A stretch of 64,000 nt of DNA. Source: DSOI01 sp041394885. GTDB lineage: Bacteria; Acidobacteriota; Terriglobia; Bryobacterales; Bryobacteraceae. The stretch lies in NCBI GenBank assembly GCA_041394885.1, contig JAWKHI010000013.1, forward strand, positions 97,866-161,865, read 5' to 3'. Position 1 is the first letter of the stretch. The number at the start of each line of letters is the position of its first letter. The position numbers were made by a program, and so were the translations under genes. The notes below the pieces were generated by a model, which searched no databases, had not been told where the DNA came from, and saw only the letters and a program-made list of their open reading frames with translations. This document shows positions 54,185-64,000 of this stretch, one piece after another.

Positions 54185-55156
54185 TCAACGATAGATCGGC
54201 TCCAGCCGCTCGCCGATGTATCTACGGCAACGGGAGAGGCTGTGCAGCGGACTTACCGGAGCGTAGTGATGGTCAATGGTGATCCAGCCCCGGTATTGGA
54301 CCTTCTTCAGGATCGCTGTCAGTGCCGGCAGGGGCACCTCTCCATCGCCGAAATCCTGGTTGCAGAGCATGAACGTCGCCTCCTGCGTGCCGGCCTTTTC
54401 GATCCGGCCGTTGGGCAGATGCAGGTCGCTGGTGGCGTAAACGTACTTGGCGTCGACATAGTCCATCGAGATCAGGCGATGCGCGTACTTCTCGAATAGC
54501 CCGCGAATGTCGCAGCCTCCCAGGTATAGGTGGATCGTATCGGGCGACCAGTTGAATCGCTTCGGGTCCGTCAGCGAAAGCATCAGTTCGACCTCGTCCT
54601 GATTCTCCACAAGCTGGCCTTGCGAGTGGTTGTGCGATCCCGAACGGATACCGTAGCCGAGCGACAACTCGCCCAGCCGGTTCCAGAAATCGCAGGCGAT
54701 CTTCATGTGGTGCCGCACCAGCACTTTGTTGGGCCGGCGCGGCGAGAACACGGTCAGCACGTCGGAGCCAAAGTGCTTCAGCATCTTGCAGGCCTCGTGC
54801 GCGGAAGCAAGGATCGAGGCGTGCGCGGCAGGGTTCGAGGCGTCGCCGCCAAACGACAGCGTCGCCAGCCGCAGTCGGCGGCGCGACAGTTCCTTCTCGA
54901 GGACCGCCGCCGGCATGTTATACGTCTCGAGAGACTTCGGCCAACCGGTAAGGCGAAAACCGTCTAGCCCGGCATCCTTGATCACGTCGAGCATATCGGT
55001 GAAACGGGCCGAGCCGTCCGTCTTCCACTGGGTCGATGTCCAAAGGAACATACTCGCCGCCCAGGAGATGTTGCGGCCGGACGACTGGGCCACGGCACGC
55101 TCGCGAAGCGATGCAAGGGCCGCGGCCATCAGGTGGAGATTGCGGCGCCGGGTCAT
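54185..55156 (-). CDS. Sugar phosphate isomerase/epimerase, TIM-barrel
   Basis: Residues after an Arg-rich start (MTRRRNLHLMAAALASLRE, perhaps a Tat-like leader) form a xylose-isomerase-like TIM barrel: IKDAGLDGFRLTG, SFGGDASNPAAH, VLTVFSPRRPNK, RSGSHNHSQGQLV (His ligands), and WITIDHHYAPVSP at the end. It should interconvert a sugar or inositol derivative with a divalent metal. About 323 residues from the ATG at 55156, with alternatives at 55165 and further upstream. It ends 20 bases before the downstream MBL protein, so the pair is probably one transcript. The 233 bases upstream (55157-55389) hold no gene. Confidence 0.75.
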   Translation of the reverse strand: MTRRRNLHLMAAALASLRERAVAQSSGRNISWAASMFLWTSTQWKTDGSARFTDMLDVIKDAGLDGFRLTGWPKSLETYNMPAAVLEKELSRRRLRLATLSFGGDASNPAAHASILASAHEACKMLKHFGSDVLTVFSPRRPNKVLVRHHMKIACDFWNRLGELSLGYGIRSGSHNHSQGQLVENQDEVELMLSLTDPKRFNWSPDTIHLYLGGCDIRGLFEKYAHRLISMDYVDAKYVYATSDLHLPNGRIEKAGTQEATFMLCNQDFGDGEVPLPALTAILKKVQYRGWITIDHHYAPVSPLHSLSRCRRYIGERLEPIYR

Positions 55157-55389
55157 CACGCGCATTGCCTCGCTTTGCGTTTCCCATCGTGGGCAGACGC
55201 CAAAGTGATCCGGTCGACTCGAATCGCATCCCAACGACGCAGGAGCATGGGGTCAATGTATCACGATGCCGTGTGGGCGCCCCATCCAGAATGAGGTAAC
55301 GAGTCTTCTCCAAGGCCACTCGCCGATCAAGCTGACGAAGGCTACCTACCGCCCACGATGGATTGAGGCTGCGCTGAGTGGGCGACCTC

Positions 55390-56223
55390 CTACCGCACCC
55401 GGTACCGCCGCCACACCTCCAGGATATCCTTGCCGCGAAAGCGAATCGTCCGGTCATCCAACACCTCCGCCGAGGTCCGAAACTCGGAATCGAGCGGCAA
55501 TGAGTTCCGCGTCGTGTACTCCACCTCGAGCGTCGCCGGGCTCGACACGACGTACGGCTTCACCTTGCCGATCTTCGCCACGCTCCGCTTGGCCGCCATG
55601 CGGATCCGTGCTCGCGCCTCCTCCGCCGAGAGGCTGATGCACACGTAGCGCCCGATGCCTTCCTTGACTTCCACCATCTCGGCGTCCGGGACGATCTCCC
55701 GCAGTTCCTCCACGGCGGCTCGATCGCCCGTCAGCAGGATGGCTGGAATCCCGAAGTGGCCGGCCATCGCCGCGATCACGTCGATTTCGCCCACCGGCTT
55801 TCCGTTCAACTTCATAGTCTGAATGCCGAGCGAACTATAGCTGTGCGCCATGATGCCGCCCCGCACATTCGCTTTGCTGTGCTGCCCCACGTAGGCAACC
55901 GCGCTGAACTTGCGCTCCATCAGCATCGACGCGTTCAACCCGCCCATCACCAGTTTCGCCTTCGGATGGATCGTCAGCGTCGATAGCGTCTGGCTCCCGT
56001 CGTGACCGTCCCAGACGATCACTTCCTTCGCCCCGCCTTCCAGGAAACCTTCCACCGCCGCGTTGATCTCGCCGGTGAGCAACTGCCGCATCTCGGGATC
56101 TTTGGGGTCGGTCTGCTCCTGCCGGCATACGCCGCCAACGCCCTCGGCATCGGTGATCAGAAAGATTGTTTGCGCGTGCAGGGCCGCCGCGGCCACCGCC
56201 AGTAGAGCTACCATTCGCATCAT
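55390..56223 (-). CDS. Secreted M55-family D-aminopeptidase
   Basis: A signal peptide (MMRMVALLAVAAAALHAQ) precedes an M55 (DppA-like) domain: ITDAEGVGGV with the first metal-binding Asp/Glu, VWDGHDGSQT, YVGQHSKANVRGGIMAHSYSS with the His pair, and GEIDVIAAMAGHFGIPAILLTGD. These zinc enzymes remove D-amino acids from peptides. DppA is cytoplasmic in Bacillus; export here would place it where peptidoglycan peptides are found. 277 residues. It ends 233 bases before the isomerase start and is divergent from the PCC-domain gene. Confidence 0.88.
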   Translation of the reverse strand: MMRMVALLAVAAAALHAQTIFLITDAEGVGGVCRQEQTDPKDPEMRQLLTGEINAAVEGFLEGGAKEVIVWDGHDGSQTLSTLTIHPKAKLVMGGLNASMLMERKFSAVAYVGQHSKANVRGGIMAHSYSSLGIQTMKLNGKPVGEIDVIAAMAGHFGIPAILLTGDRAAVEELREIVPDAEMVEVKEGIGRYVCISLSAEEARARIRMAAKRSVAKIGKVKPYVVSSPATLEVEYTTRNSLPLDSEFRTSAEVLDDRTIRFRGKDILEVWRRYRVR

Positions 56224-56279
56224 ACGGGGCAGTATACGCGCGGCGCGGCATGGCCGTCCAATGGGCTATGCTTCCCCGT

Positions 56280-56822
56280 ATGAAGAATGCCGTCATCGCC
56301 GCGTTGCTCGTCACCGCGCCCATGCTCTGCCAGAAGACCCACACCGAGATCGTGAAGCCCACCACCCCGCGGGACGACGCCAAGGCGAACTCGGATTCGG
56401 TGCCAGGCGTCTACGCCATCGACACCCAGTTCCAGCGTGTGCTGATCCTGCGATTCAAATACCAGACCGACCTCCTCGGCGGGCTGGAGGAAATGGTGGC
56501 CAAGCACAACATCCGGAACGCGGTGTTTCTTTCCGGCATCGGCTCGGTGCGGAACTATCATGTCCACTCGGTGAGCAACCGCGAGTTTCCATCCAGGAAC
56601 GTTTTTGTGAAAGACCCTGCCACTCCCGCCGATATCGTGTCCATCAACGGCTATGTGATCGGAGGCCGTATTCACGCCCACATGACGCTGACCGACGGGG
56701 ATAAGTCCTGGGGCGGCCATATCGAGCCCGGCAACCCGGTATTCACATTCGCGATCGTTACTTTAGGTGTGCTCGCCGACGGCGTGGATCTATCCAAGGT
56801 GGACGACAAAACTTACCGGTAG
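56280..56822 (+). CDS. Exported PCC/DUF296-domain protein
   Basis: The 180-residue product has a signal peptide (MKNAVIAALLVTAPMLCQ) followed by a PCC (plants and prokaryotes conserved, DUF296) domain: FLSGIGSVRNYHVH, then GGRIHAHMTLTDGD with the conserved His pair and WGGHIEPGNPVFTFAIVTL. Bacterial PCC proteins are usually cytoplasmic and were thought to bind DNA or metals. The ATG at 56280 gives the shortest start with a signal peptide; the frame is open to 56166. Its stop overlaps by 10 bases with the convergent glycosyltransferase gene. Confidence 0.75.
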   Translation: MKNAVIAALLVTAPMLCQKTHTEIVKPTTPRDDAKANSDSVPGVYAIDTQFQRVLILRFKYQTDLLGGLEEMVAKHNIRNAVFLSGIGSVRNYHVHSVSNREFPSRNVFVKDPATPADIVSINGYVIGGRIHAHMTLTDGDKSWGGHIEPGNPVFTFAIVTLGVLADGVDLSKVDDKTYR

Positions 56823-57577
56823 AGCCCGCGGACCTGATTCCAGCGCACGCGCAACAGATCCAGAAACATGTCCAGGCTGTCCCGGAACATCGAAACCTTG
56901 GTTCCGTCCACATGGTTCCAACGAACCGGGACTTCGATCGTTTTGAAACCACGCTTCCGGGCAATGAAAAGCGCCTCCACGTCGAATCCAAAGCGCTCCA
57001 ACTGCAGCCGGGAGAACACTTCGCCCGCTGCGCGCTTGCGAAATAGTTTGAAACCGCACTGGGTGTCCCAGAACGGCAAACCCACCAGCACGCGCATCAT
57101 GAGATTGAAGAAGCGCCCCGCCGTTTCCCGGAACACCGATTGATGCACGCCAATCAGATTCCGGTTCAGTGCGCGAGATCCGATGGCGACATCGGCCCCT
57201 TCTTTCTGCACGCGGTCGAACAATTTGTCCAGTTCGTCGATGGGCGCGGAAAGATCCGCGTCGCTGAACAGCACCCAATCGCCGGTGGCCTCGAGCATCC
57301 CGTGCTTCACCGAGTATCCCTTGCCGCGATTGCCCGGATTCTTGAGCAGCCGCAGCGCCGGGTACCGTTTTCGCAACCCCTCCACCAGCGCCGCGGTGCC
57401 ATCGGTGGATCCATCGTCCACTACCAGAATCTCCACGGGACGAAATTCGGAGCCAGCCAGATAGCCGGAAACCGCGGCGAGCGTTGAGGGCAGCCGCTTC
57501 TCTTCGTTATATGCCGGGATCACTACCGAAAGCGAGGTCAACGGTCCATTATAATTGAGACTTATCCGCATTCCCAA
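56813..57577 (-). CDS. Dolichyl-phosphate-type GT2 glycosyltransferase
   Basis: A GT-A-fold family 2 enzyme of 254 residues. It shows SVVIPAYNEEKRLP, VDDGSTDGT (nucleotide-binding), GNRGKGYSVKHGM, FSDADLSAPIDEL with the DxD-like metal site, and the PVRWNHVDGTKVSMFRDSLDM C-terminus of Alg5/DPM-like proteins. It likely makes polyprenyl-phosphate sugars (glucose or mannose), a donor for ArnT/GT39-type enzymes such as that at 24021. The annotated start (57577) overlaps the lysS ribosome site; a TTG at 57541 giving MTSLSVVIPAY, just after a TATAAT box on the same strand, is a credible alternative. Confidence 0.85.
   Translation of the reverse strand: MGMRISLNYNGPLTSLSVVIPAYNEEKRLPSTLAAVSGYLAGSEFRPVEILVVDDGSTDGTAALVEGLRKRYPALRLLKNPGNRGKGYSVKHGMLEATGDWVLFSDADLSAPIDELDKLFDRVQKEGADVAIGSRALNRNLIGVHQSVFRETAGRFFNLMMRVLVGLPFWDTQCGFKLFRKRAAGEVFSRLQLERFGFDVEALFIARKRGFKTIEVPVRWNHVDGTKVSMFRDSLDMFLDLLRVRWNQVRGLYR
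57548..57555. promoter_or_regulatory. Palindromic ATTATAAT shared as -10 for divergent genes
   Basis: ATTATAAT is its own reverse complement and contains TATAAT on both strands. On the plus strand it lies 33 bases before the lysS start; on the minus strand TTGGGA with an 18-base spacer stands upstream of it and the candidate TTG start of the glycosyltransferase lies 7 bases after. The plus-strand -35 is not evident. Confidence 0.35.
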
Positions 57578-57588
57578 GGGAGACCTGT

Positions 57589-59102
<1,514 letters not shown>

Positions 59103-59103
<1 letters not shown>

Positions 59104-60338
59104 TGTTTCGATCGTTTCCATTTTTCGTCGCCCTTCGCTATCTCACCGCGCGCCGCAAGCAGACCGTCCTCTCCATCGTCACAGTGATTTCGGTGGCGGG
59201 AGTGGCGGCCGGCGTGATGGCGCTGGTGCTGGCCATGGCCATCACCAACGGATACCGCACCGCGCTGCAGACGAAACTGATCGGCGCGACCGCGCACGTC
59301 TGGGTGATGGAAAAGGAAGTGTCGTCCGGCATTCCCAATTGGCGCGAAGTGAGCGAGAAGGTCAAGTCCATTCCTCATGTTCGCCACGTTTCGCCTTCGC
59401 TCTATGACGGCGTGATGTTCAACGGACCGATACAAGCCACACCGGGGGTACTGAAGGGGATTCTTTCGCCCGACCGCGCCGCCGTACCCGACGCTCTTCG
59501 CCACCTGAAAGCCGGACGGTTCGAAAGCTGGGATCTTGCGCGCGGCCACCAGCCGATCATTCTCGGATCCAATCTCGCCGATCAGCTCGGCGTGAAAGTG
59601 GAAGACACGGTGGGTGTCATCAGCCGCTATGGCGATCAAACACCGTTCGGCCCCAAGTATACCCAGCACCGGTTCCGCGTGATTGGCATTTTCGAGACCG
59701 GGCTATTTGACCTCGACAGCTCCTGGGCCTATACGTCGATGAAAGCGGTCCAGGACATTCTGGGTCTGCAGGACGTGGCCAACGCGGTGGAAATGACGCT
59801 CGACGATCCGGACCGCTCCGACGCCGTGGCGAAGGAAGCCGAGAAACTGGTAGGCCCCAAGCTGGGCGCATCGGATTGGAAGCAGCACAACCGGCGTCTG
59901 CTCAGCGCCCTGCAAGGCGAGCGGATGGTGGCGATGATCACCATCGGGCTGATCCTCCTGATGGCCGTATTGAACATACTCACGTCGCTCACGATGATGG
60001 TGATGGAAAAGCACCGCGACATCGCGATCCTGATATCCATGGGGGCGCGGCAACCTGTCATCTCGCGAATCTTCGTTCTCCAGGGTATCCTCATCGGCAT
60101 TGCAGGCACGGGGATCGGGCTGATTACCGGGCATATCCTTTGCTTCGTCGCCGAGCGCTACCAGCTACTCCGCCTTGACCAGGCCGTCTATTCCTTGAAC
60201 TACGTTCCGGTGCTTCCGCGGCTGTCGGACTCGGTCTGGATTTCGCTGGTCGCCATCGCCGTCAGTTTCCTCGCCACGCTGTACCCGGCGCGCGGCGCCA
60301 CACGGATCGCGCCCGCCGAAGCGCTTCGCTTTCAGTAA
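59103..60338 (+). CDS. LolC/LolE-like ABC transporter permease (FtsX family)
   Basis: A 411-residue permease with a first membrane span (about 25-48, VLSIVTVISVAGVAAGVMALVLAM), a periplasmic domain (about 50-270), and three C-terminal spans (VAMITIGLILLMAVLNILTSL; GILIGIAGTGIGLITGHIL; VWISLVAIAVSFLATL) ending in TRIAPAEALRFQ, the MacB/LolC signature. LolCDE extracts lipoproteins from the inner membrane for transport to the outer membrane. The GTG start at 59103 overlaps the lysS stop (TAGTG). No LolD ATPase gene follows, unlike the lysS-lolC-lolD order common in many bacteria; the ATPase must come from elsewhere. Confidence 0.88.
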
Positions 60339-60345
60339 CCGCGCC

Positions 60346-62187
60346 ATGTGCGGCATTGCCGGATTCACCCATCTCGACGGCTGCCCGGACGCGGCCATTA
60401 TCCGACGTGCGGCGGAATCCATCCGTCATCGTGGACCCGATCAGCAGGGCGTCTTCGAATCCAGCGTCGTCTCGCTGGCCGCGGTGCGGCTGAAGATCCT
60501 CGATCTTGCGACTGGCGATCAACCGATTACACGTGAAGGGACGACCATCGTGTTCAATGGCGAGATCTATAACTTCCGTGACTTACGCCACGAACTCGAG
60601 TCGCAGGGACATCGCTTCCAGACGCAGTGCGATACCGAAGTCGTTCTTCAAGCATGGCTTGCCTGGGGCAAGCGGGCTTTCGAGAAGTTACGCGGCATGT
60701 TTGCGCTGGCCATCTGGAGTGAGGCCGACCGGACGCTCACCCTCGCGCGGGACCGGCTGGGCATCAAGCCTCTCTACATCGCCAGGCGGGGCCCAGACCT
60801 GCACTTCGGTTCCGAACTGAAAGCCTTGCTTACGCATCCCGACCTCGAACGGCGTCTCAATCATCGTGCGCTCCCGCTCTACCTGTCACTGAATTACCTC
60901 CCGCAGCCGTTCACGCTCATCGACGGGATCGAGAAACTTGCGCCCGGCACATGGCTCCAATGGCGCAAGGGTGAGACGACCACCGAAACCTACTGGGCAC
61001 CATCATTCGCGCGAGTGGACTCGCGAATCAGTTTCGACGACGCGAAGCAACAGCTCGACACCCTGCTCGACCGCTCCGTTCAAGAACACCTCCTTTCCGA
61101 TGTACCTCTCGGCGTCTGGCTCTCCGGCGGACTGGATTCTTCCACGATCACTCACTACGCCACACGCCACTTCCCCGGCAAGCTCAAAACCTTCTCGGTG
61201 TCATTCCGGGGGCGGGGCTTTGACGAGAGCCGATACTTTCAGCAGGTGGCGGCCGCGTTCGACACCGATCACCACGAACTCGACCTGTCCCCTGATGAGG
61301 ACATTCCCGCCGCCATCGAGAGCATCGCGCATTTTTCCGACGAACCCTCCGCCGATGCCGGCGCGCTGCCTGTCTTTTTTCTCGCCCGGATGACACGGCA
61401 GCACGTCACCGTCGCCCTATCGGGCGAAGGCGCCGATGAGTTGTTCGGCGGCTACCAGACCTACCTCGCCGACCGATACGCCCGTTGGCTACGTCCCTTT
61501 CCCAAGCCGGTCTTGCAGGCGCTTCGCGGCATAGCGGAGTTACTGCCTGCCTCCGACGACAAGATCGGTTTCGACTACAAGGCGAAGCGCTTCCTCGACG
61601 GCGCGATGCTTCCTCCGGCCTTGGCGCATGTGTTCTGGAACGGCGCCGCGCCGCTTGACGGGTTCGCCAGGGAATTGGAAACGGCATTCGCCCCGCTACC
61701 GCGCGAGGCCGGTTACCTCAACCAATTCCTTTATCTGGACCAGCGTCTCTATCTTCCCGACGATATTCTGAACAAGAGCGACCGTATGTCGATGGCGCAT
61801 TCGCTCGAGGTTCGCCCGCCGTTTCTGGACCACCGGATCGTCGAGTTCGCCGCTACGCTACCGGAGGAGTTCAAGATTCGCGGATCCAAACTGAAGTTCA
61901 TCCTCCGCGAGCTGATGCGCGACAAGTTACCCGCCGCGGTGATCCATCGGCCCAAGGAAGGCTTCGACATCCCGGCGCATCATTGGTTTCGCACGTCGCT
62001 GCGGACGTTCCTTCGCGACACGATCACGGAACGCGCGGTTCGTGACTCCGGCCTGTTCGAATGGTCCGCCATGAAGCGGCTGATGGACGACCATGACCGC
62101 CGGCGCATCAACGCCGGATACAGGCTGTGGGGGCTGCTGATCCTGTTTCTATGGATGGAGCAGTGGGGAGTCGACACGAGGCGTTGA
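60346..62187 (+). CDS. asnB: Asparagine synthase (glutamine-hydrolysing)
   Basis: The 613-residue product starts MCGIAGF, whose Cys2 becomes the N-terminal nucleophile of the glutaminase domain (about 1-200). The glutaminase domain continues with RGPDQQGVFE and FNGEIYNF. The synthetase domain has the ATP PP-loop motif SGGLDSS (near residue 260) and VALSGEGADELFGGYQTY. The enzyme makes asparagine, or an AsnB-like amidation product, from aspartate, glutamine and ATP. A related role in exopolysaccharide clusters (exosortase-linked AsnB) is possible. The gene starts 7 bases after the permease stop, so it may be cotranscribed. Confidence 0.92.
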   Translation: MCGIAGFTHLDGCPDAAIIRRAAESIRHRGPDQQGVFESSVVSLAAVRLKILDLATGDQPITREGTTIVFNGEIYNFRDLRHELESQGHRFQTQCDTEVVLQAWLAWGKRAFEKLRGMFALAIWSEADRTLTLARDRLGIKPLYIARRGPDLHFGSELKALLTHPDLERRLNHRALPLYLSLNYLPQPFTLIDGIEKLAPGTWLQWRKGETTTETYWAPSFARVDSRISFDDAKQQLDTLLDRSVQEHLLSDVPLGVWLSGGLDSSTITHYATRHFPGKLKTFSVSFRGRGFDESRYFQQVAAAFDTDHHELDLSPDEDIPAAIESIAHFSDEPSADAGALPVFFLARMTRQHVTVALSGEGADELFGGYQTYLADRYARWLRPFPKPVLQALRGIAELLPASDDKIGFDYKAKRFLDGAMLPPALAHVFWNGAAPLDGFARELETAFAPLPREAGYLNQFLYLDQRLYLPDDILNKSDRMSMAHSLEVRPPFLDHRIVEFAATLPEEFKIRGSKLKFILRELMRDKLPAAVIHRPKEGFDIPAHHWFRTSLRTFLRDTITERAVRDSGLFEWSAMKRLMDDHDRRRINAGYRLWGLLILFLWMEQWGVDTRR

Positions 62188-62752
62188 GTTTCTCAGCCGC
62201 CAGCATCCCGGCAGGGGGCAGTCTCGCGCGGTGGCTTTGTTTCCGCAAAATTGTTTTTTGGGGCCTGCGGTGGCTTTGTTCCGACAGATTGCGTTTGCAG
62301 CGCATCTTCTTCGGGACGGCATTGCACGGCACTGGTTGATTCGGAGCTCGTGGGCCGTTCGCGGGGGTACGGATTGGAGCGTCGATTCGTTTCATCTCAA
62401 CGGAGATCGTAGCGTGGAGGCCGGTGAGACGCGTAAACCCAGTTCTGGCAAGCAGAGCCAAGGCAAGGAGTTATGAATTTTGGTGGGCGTGAAACGCCGC
62501 TGGCTTTGGGACTGAGAAACCGGCGTTCGGGTGGAATAGCCGTCGCCCAGTGTCTAGAGTTGCCCGCTTCGAAGCCGTGCCGTATGGAAGGCTGGATCCA
62601 ATGGAGGCCCACCGTGTTTTCGCGGCTCAGCGGTATCTTCCGCCGCGGCGATGCAGATCGATTCACTCGATTCCATCGGCCCGCTGCCTTTTTCAGAAGA
62701 CCGGCGAACTCAAACCGGCCGAAGATCCGACAAATTCAACGGCCGAATAGAA
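62188..62752. other. Gene-free stretch of 565 bases
   Basis: No frame here has convincing coding character. Open frames on both strands are Arg/Pro-rich, lack initiation signals, and overlap each other. It contains a pair of imperfect direct repeats (GCGGTGGCTTTGTT at 62228 and 62267, 39 bases apart). It sits between the 3' ends of asnB and the convergent TPR gene and may hold terminators. Confidence 0.6.
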
Positions 62753-63685
62753 TCACTTCAATGGAGGGGGAGGCGGCGGCGGCGGTGGAGGTATCATCCA
62801 TTTCGGATCGGGCGGAAATAGTTGCGGGGCCACGTTTCCGGTTTGTTCGACCGGTGCGAACGAGATTGCTCCGGATCTTGGCCGCTGCTTTGTCCTGCGG
62901 TTCCAGTCACCGGCCTCCGCACTGGCTCGTGAAGATTCCTCCTTCGTGGCGGCCACGTAGCTCTGGAGATCTTTGACTAAGCTCATGTAACGACTCGGAT
63001 ACGGATCTTCAGGATCGATCTCGAGTGCGCGCAGTAAGTTTCGGACGGCTTCGTCGAGCAGTGGAGTGACTTGCGAATGAAGAGACTGTCTAACTTCTTC
63101 GCTTGGAAGCGGAAGAGGGAAGGTCCCCGAGGACCGAATGAGCTCAAAAGCCCTTTTCCAATCGATCACGCCGCAAACGTAGTTGGCGAACCTGTGCTCG
63201 GGATAGATCTCCAGGATCTGCTTGTACCAATGCTTTGCCTCGGTCAGGCGGGATGCACGAGTGGCCCCAGGCGAATCGGTGTCGTTGTCCAGCCAGTCGA
63301 AATAAAGATATGCCAGATACTCCATCGCCAGGGCATTTCCACGATCGAGTTCGATGGCCCGCAGGAGGTTCTCTTCGGCCCGCCTCCCATGCGTCGCGTT
63401 CAGAGTCGCAAGGGCCTCGCGCACTCGTTCGATCTCGGCACTGATGTCGTCTTCGGACCAAGACGGCTCTTCAGTAGCCAAATAGAATTCCGGAATTAGG
63501 TCGGTGGACCCGTTCTGATATTGGAAGAGGCAGATAACTCCGAAACACAGCCGCGCCTCCACCGAGCCGGGGTCTGCCGTTACAGCTTTTTCGAAGTGAG
63601 CATACGCTTCGGATAGCTGCATTTGCTGGTAGGCCAGCTTGCCTTGATCGATCCATTTCCGGGCCGGGTCAGTGCCGGGCTGCAT
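62753..63685 (-). CDS. TPR protein with C-terminal poly-proline tail
   Basis: A 310-residue soluble protein with tetratricopeptide-like repeats: the pair around LAYQQMQLSEAYAHFEKAVTADP, another at RAEENLLRAIELDRGNALAM, one near EAKHWYKQILEIYPEH, and one at LLRALEIDPEDPYPSRYMS. A polar linker leads to a run of eleven prolines just before the final Leu-Lys (PKWMIPPPP...LK). No signal peptide or membrane span is visible, so it is probably cytoplasmic. The poly-proline tract, coded by a GGC/GGT-like repeat on the plus strand, would bind SH3-like or WW-like partners or need EF-P for translation. Function unknown. Confidence 0.75.
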   Translation of the reverse strand: MQPGTDPARKWIDQGKLAYQQMQLSEAYAHFEKAVTADPGSVEARLCFGVICLFQYQNGSTDLIPEFYLATEEPSWSEDDISAEIERVREALATLNATHGRRAEENLLRAIELDRGNALAMEYLAYLYFDWLDNDTDSPGATRASRLTEAKHWYKQILEIYPEHRFANYVCGVIDWKRAFELIRSSGTFPLPLPSEEVRQSLHSQVTPLLDEAVRNLLRALEIDPEDPYPSRYMSLVKDLQSYVAATKEESSRASAEAGDWNRRTKQRPRSGAISFAPVEQTGNVAPQLFPPDPKWMIPPPPPPPPPPLK

Positions 63686-63932
63686 CGCTTGACTATACCA
63701 GTTCTGCCCTATTGTGGGCAGTATCGAGTCAGCTGTCGTCGATCATCTGAAAACGTAGTTTTCTGTGCATGGGGCCGGAGGCACGACCATCGGCCCGCCT
63801 TCACCGGAGACCGAATCGTCCAAGCCGCCGCGCGCGATACCGGCGGCAACAATACGAGTTGGCAGGCCGTGGGCACCATCACGGTACGCTGACCGGGCGG
63901 CGAAATCCGCAGCCAAATCGGCATCCGGGATT
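63686..63932 (+). other. 247 bases with a possible remnant of a secreted beta-domain protein
   Basis: In the plus strand a frame ending at 63892 closes with RIVQAAARDTGGN and VGTITVR, resembling the last strands of an Ig-like (Big or HYR) domain, but no start, signal or upstream domain accompanies it. The most likely reading is decayed or random sequence; no gene is called. Confidence 0.3.
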
Positions 63933-64000
63933 TCATGAAAGCCGCCCAAAGGAGGTCTGGCCATACCGCGCCTCGAACGCCTCGCGGGCGACTGCGTGCT
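63933..64000 (-). CDS. Possible 3' end of a gene running off the right edge
   Basis: A minus-strand frame entering from the edge reads HAVAREAFEARYGQTSFGRLS and stops at 63933. Third-position GC fits a coding frame and the ending resembles C-terminal tails of family 4 glycosyltransferases, but with about 21 residues the identity cannot be supported. Confidence 0.35.
   Translation of the reverse strand, partial: HAVAREAFEARYGQTSFGRLS

Noticed and set aside
62397..62976. Small frames on both strands in the gene-free stretch before the TPR gene
   Set aside because: Mutually overlapping, Arg/Pro/Ser-rich, without ribosome sites; part also overlaps the TPR gene antisense.

Overview
The window looks like a piece of an Acidobacteriota chromosome, closest in style to the Solibacter/Bryobacter group. 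That is inference from gene content, since no rRNA or marker search was possible. The DNA is GC-rich with strong third-position GC bias, which produces very long antisense shadow frames. It carries many secreted hydrolases, a DUF1549/DUF1553 plus DUF1501 set typical of Planctomycetes and Acidobacteria, sulfatase, Gfo/Idh/MocA and DUF1080 genes, and a complete ISC iron-sulfur system. I see no rRNA, tRNA, CRISPR array, phage or insertion sequence.

Left part (1-16 kb), mostly housekeeping: an edge-truncated histone-deacetylase-family gene, a small lipoprotein, a phosphoglucose-isomerase-like gene, a 47-residue membrane protein, RNase PH (frameshifted) overlapping rdgB, then on the minus strand iscR-iscS-iscU-iscA-hscB-hscA-iscX. 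Divergent from iscR lies a class A penicillin-binding protein, followed by a secreted sialidase and two TPR proteins.

Middle (16-38 kb): sugar-acid and carbohydrate metabolism (HpaI-type aldolase, LarA-like protein, UxaA-type dehydratase, two sugar kinases, a TIM-barrel isomerase) mixed with exported proteins (M28 peptidase with PDZ, DsbA-like protein, HIT-like protein, a TIMP/NTR-like protein, acetamidase) and a three-gene DUF1549/DUF1501/pre-peptidase operon whose last gene has an in-frame amber codon.

Right part (38-64 kb): a Gfo/Idh-DUF1080-cupin operon (DUF1080 frameshifted), a propeller-PHP protein, a sulfatase, a TatA-like/M48 fusion protease, several large secreted glycan- or amide-related proteins, a tandem metallo-beta-lactamase protein next to a sugar isomerase, an M55 aminopeptidase, a secreted PCC-domain protein, a dolichyl-phosphate-type glycosyltransferase, lysS with an overlapping LolC/E-like permease, an asparagine synthetase and a TPR protein.

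Most noteworthy: the TatA-M48 fusion (44854-45627), the TIMP-like secreted protein (26787-27662), the tandem beta-lactamase-fold protein (52260-54164), a palindrome in the isc promoter, and three otherwise conserved genes each interrupted by a single-base lesion, which may be assembly errors or real decay.
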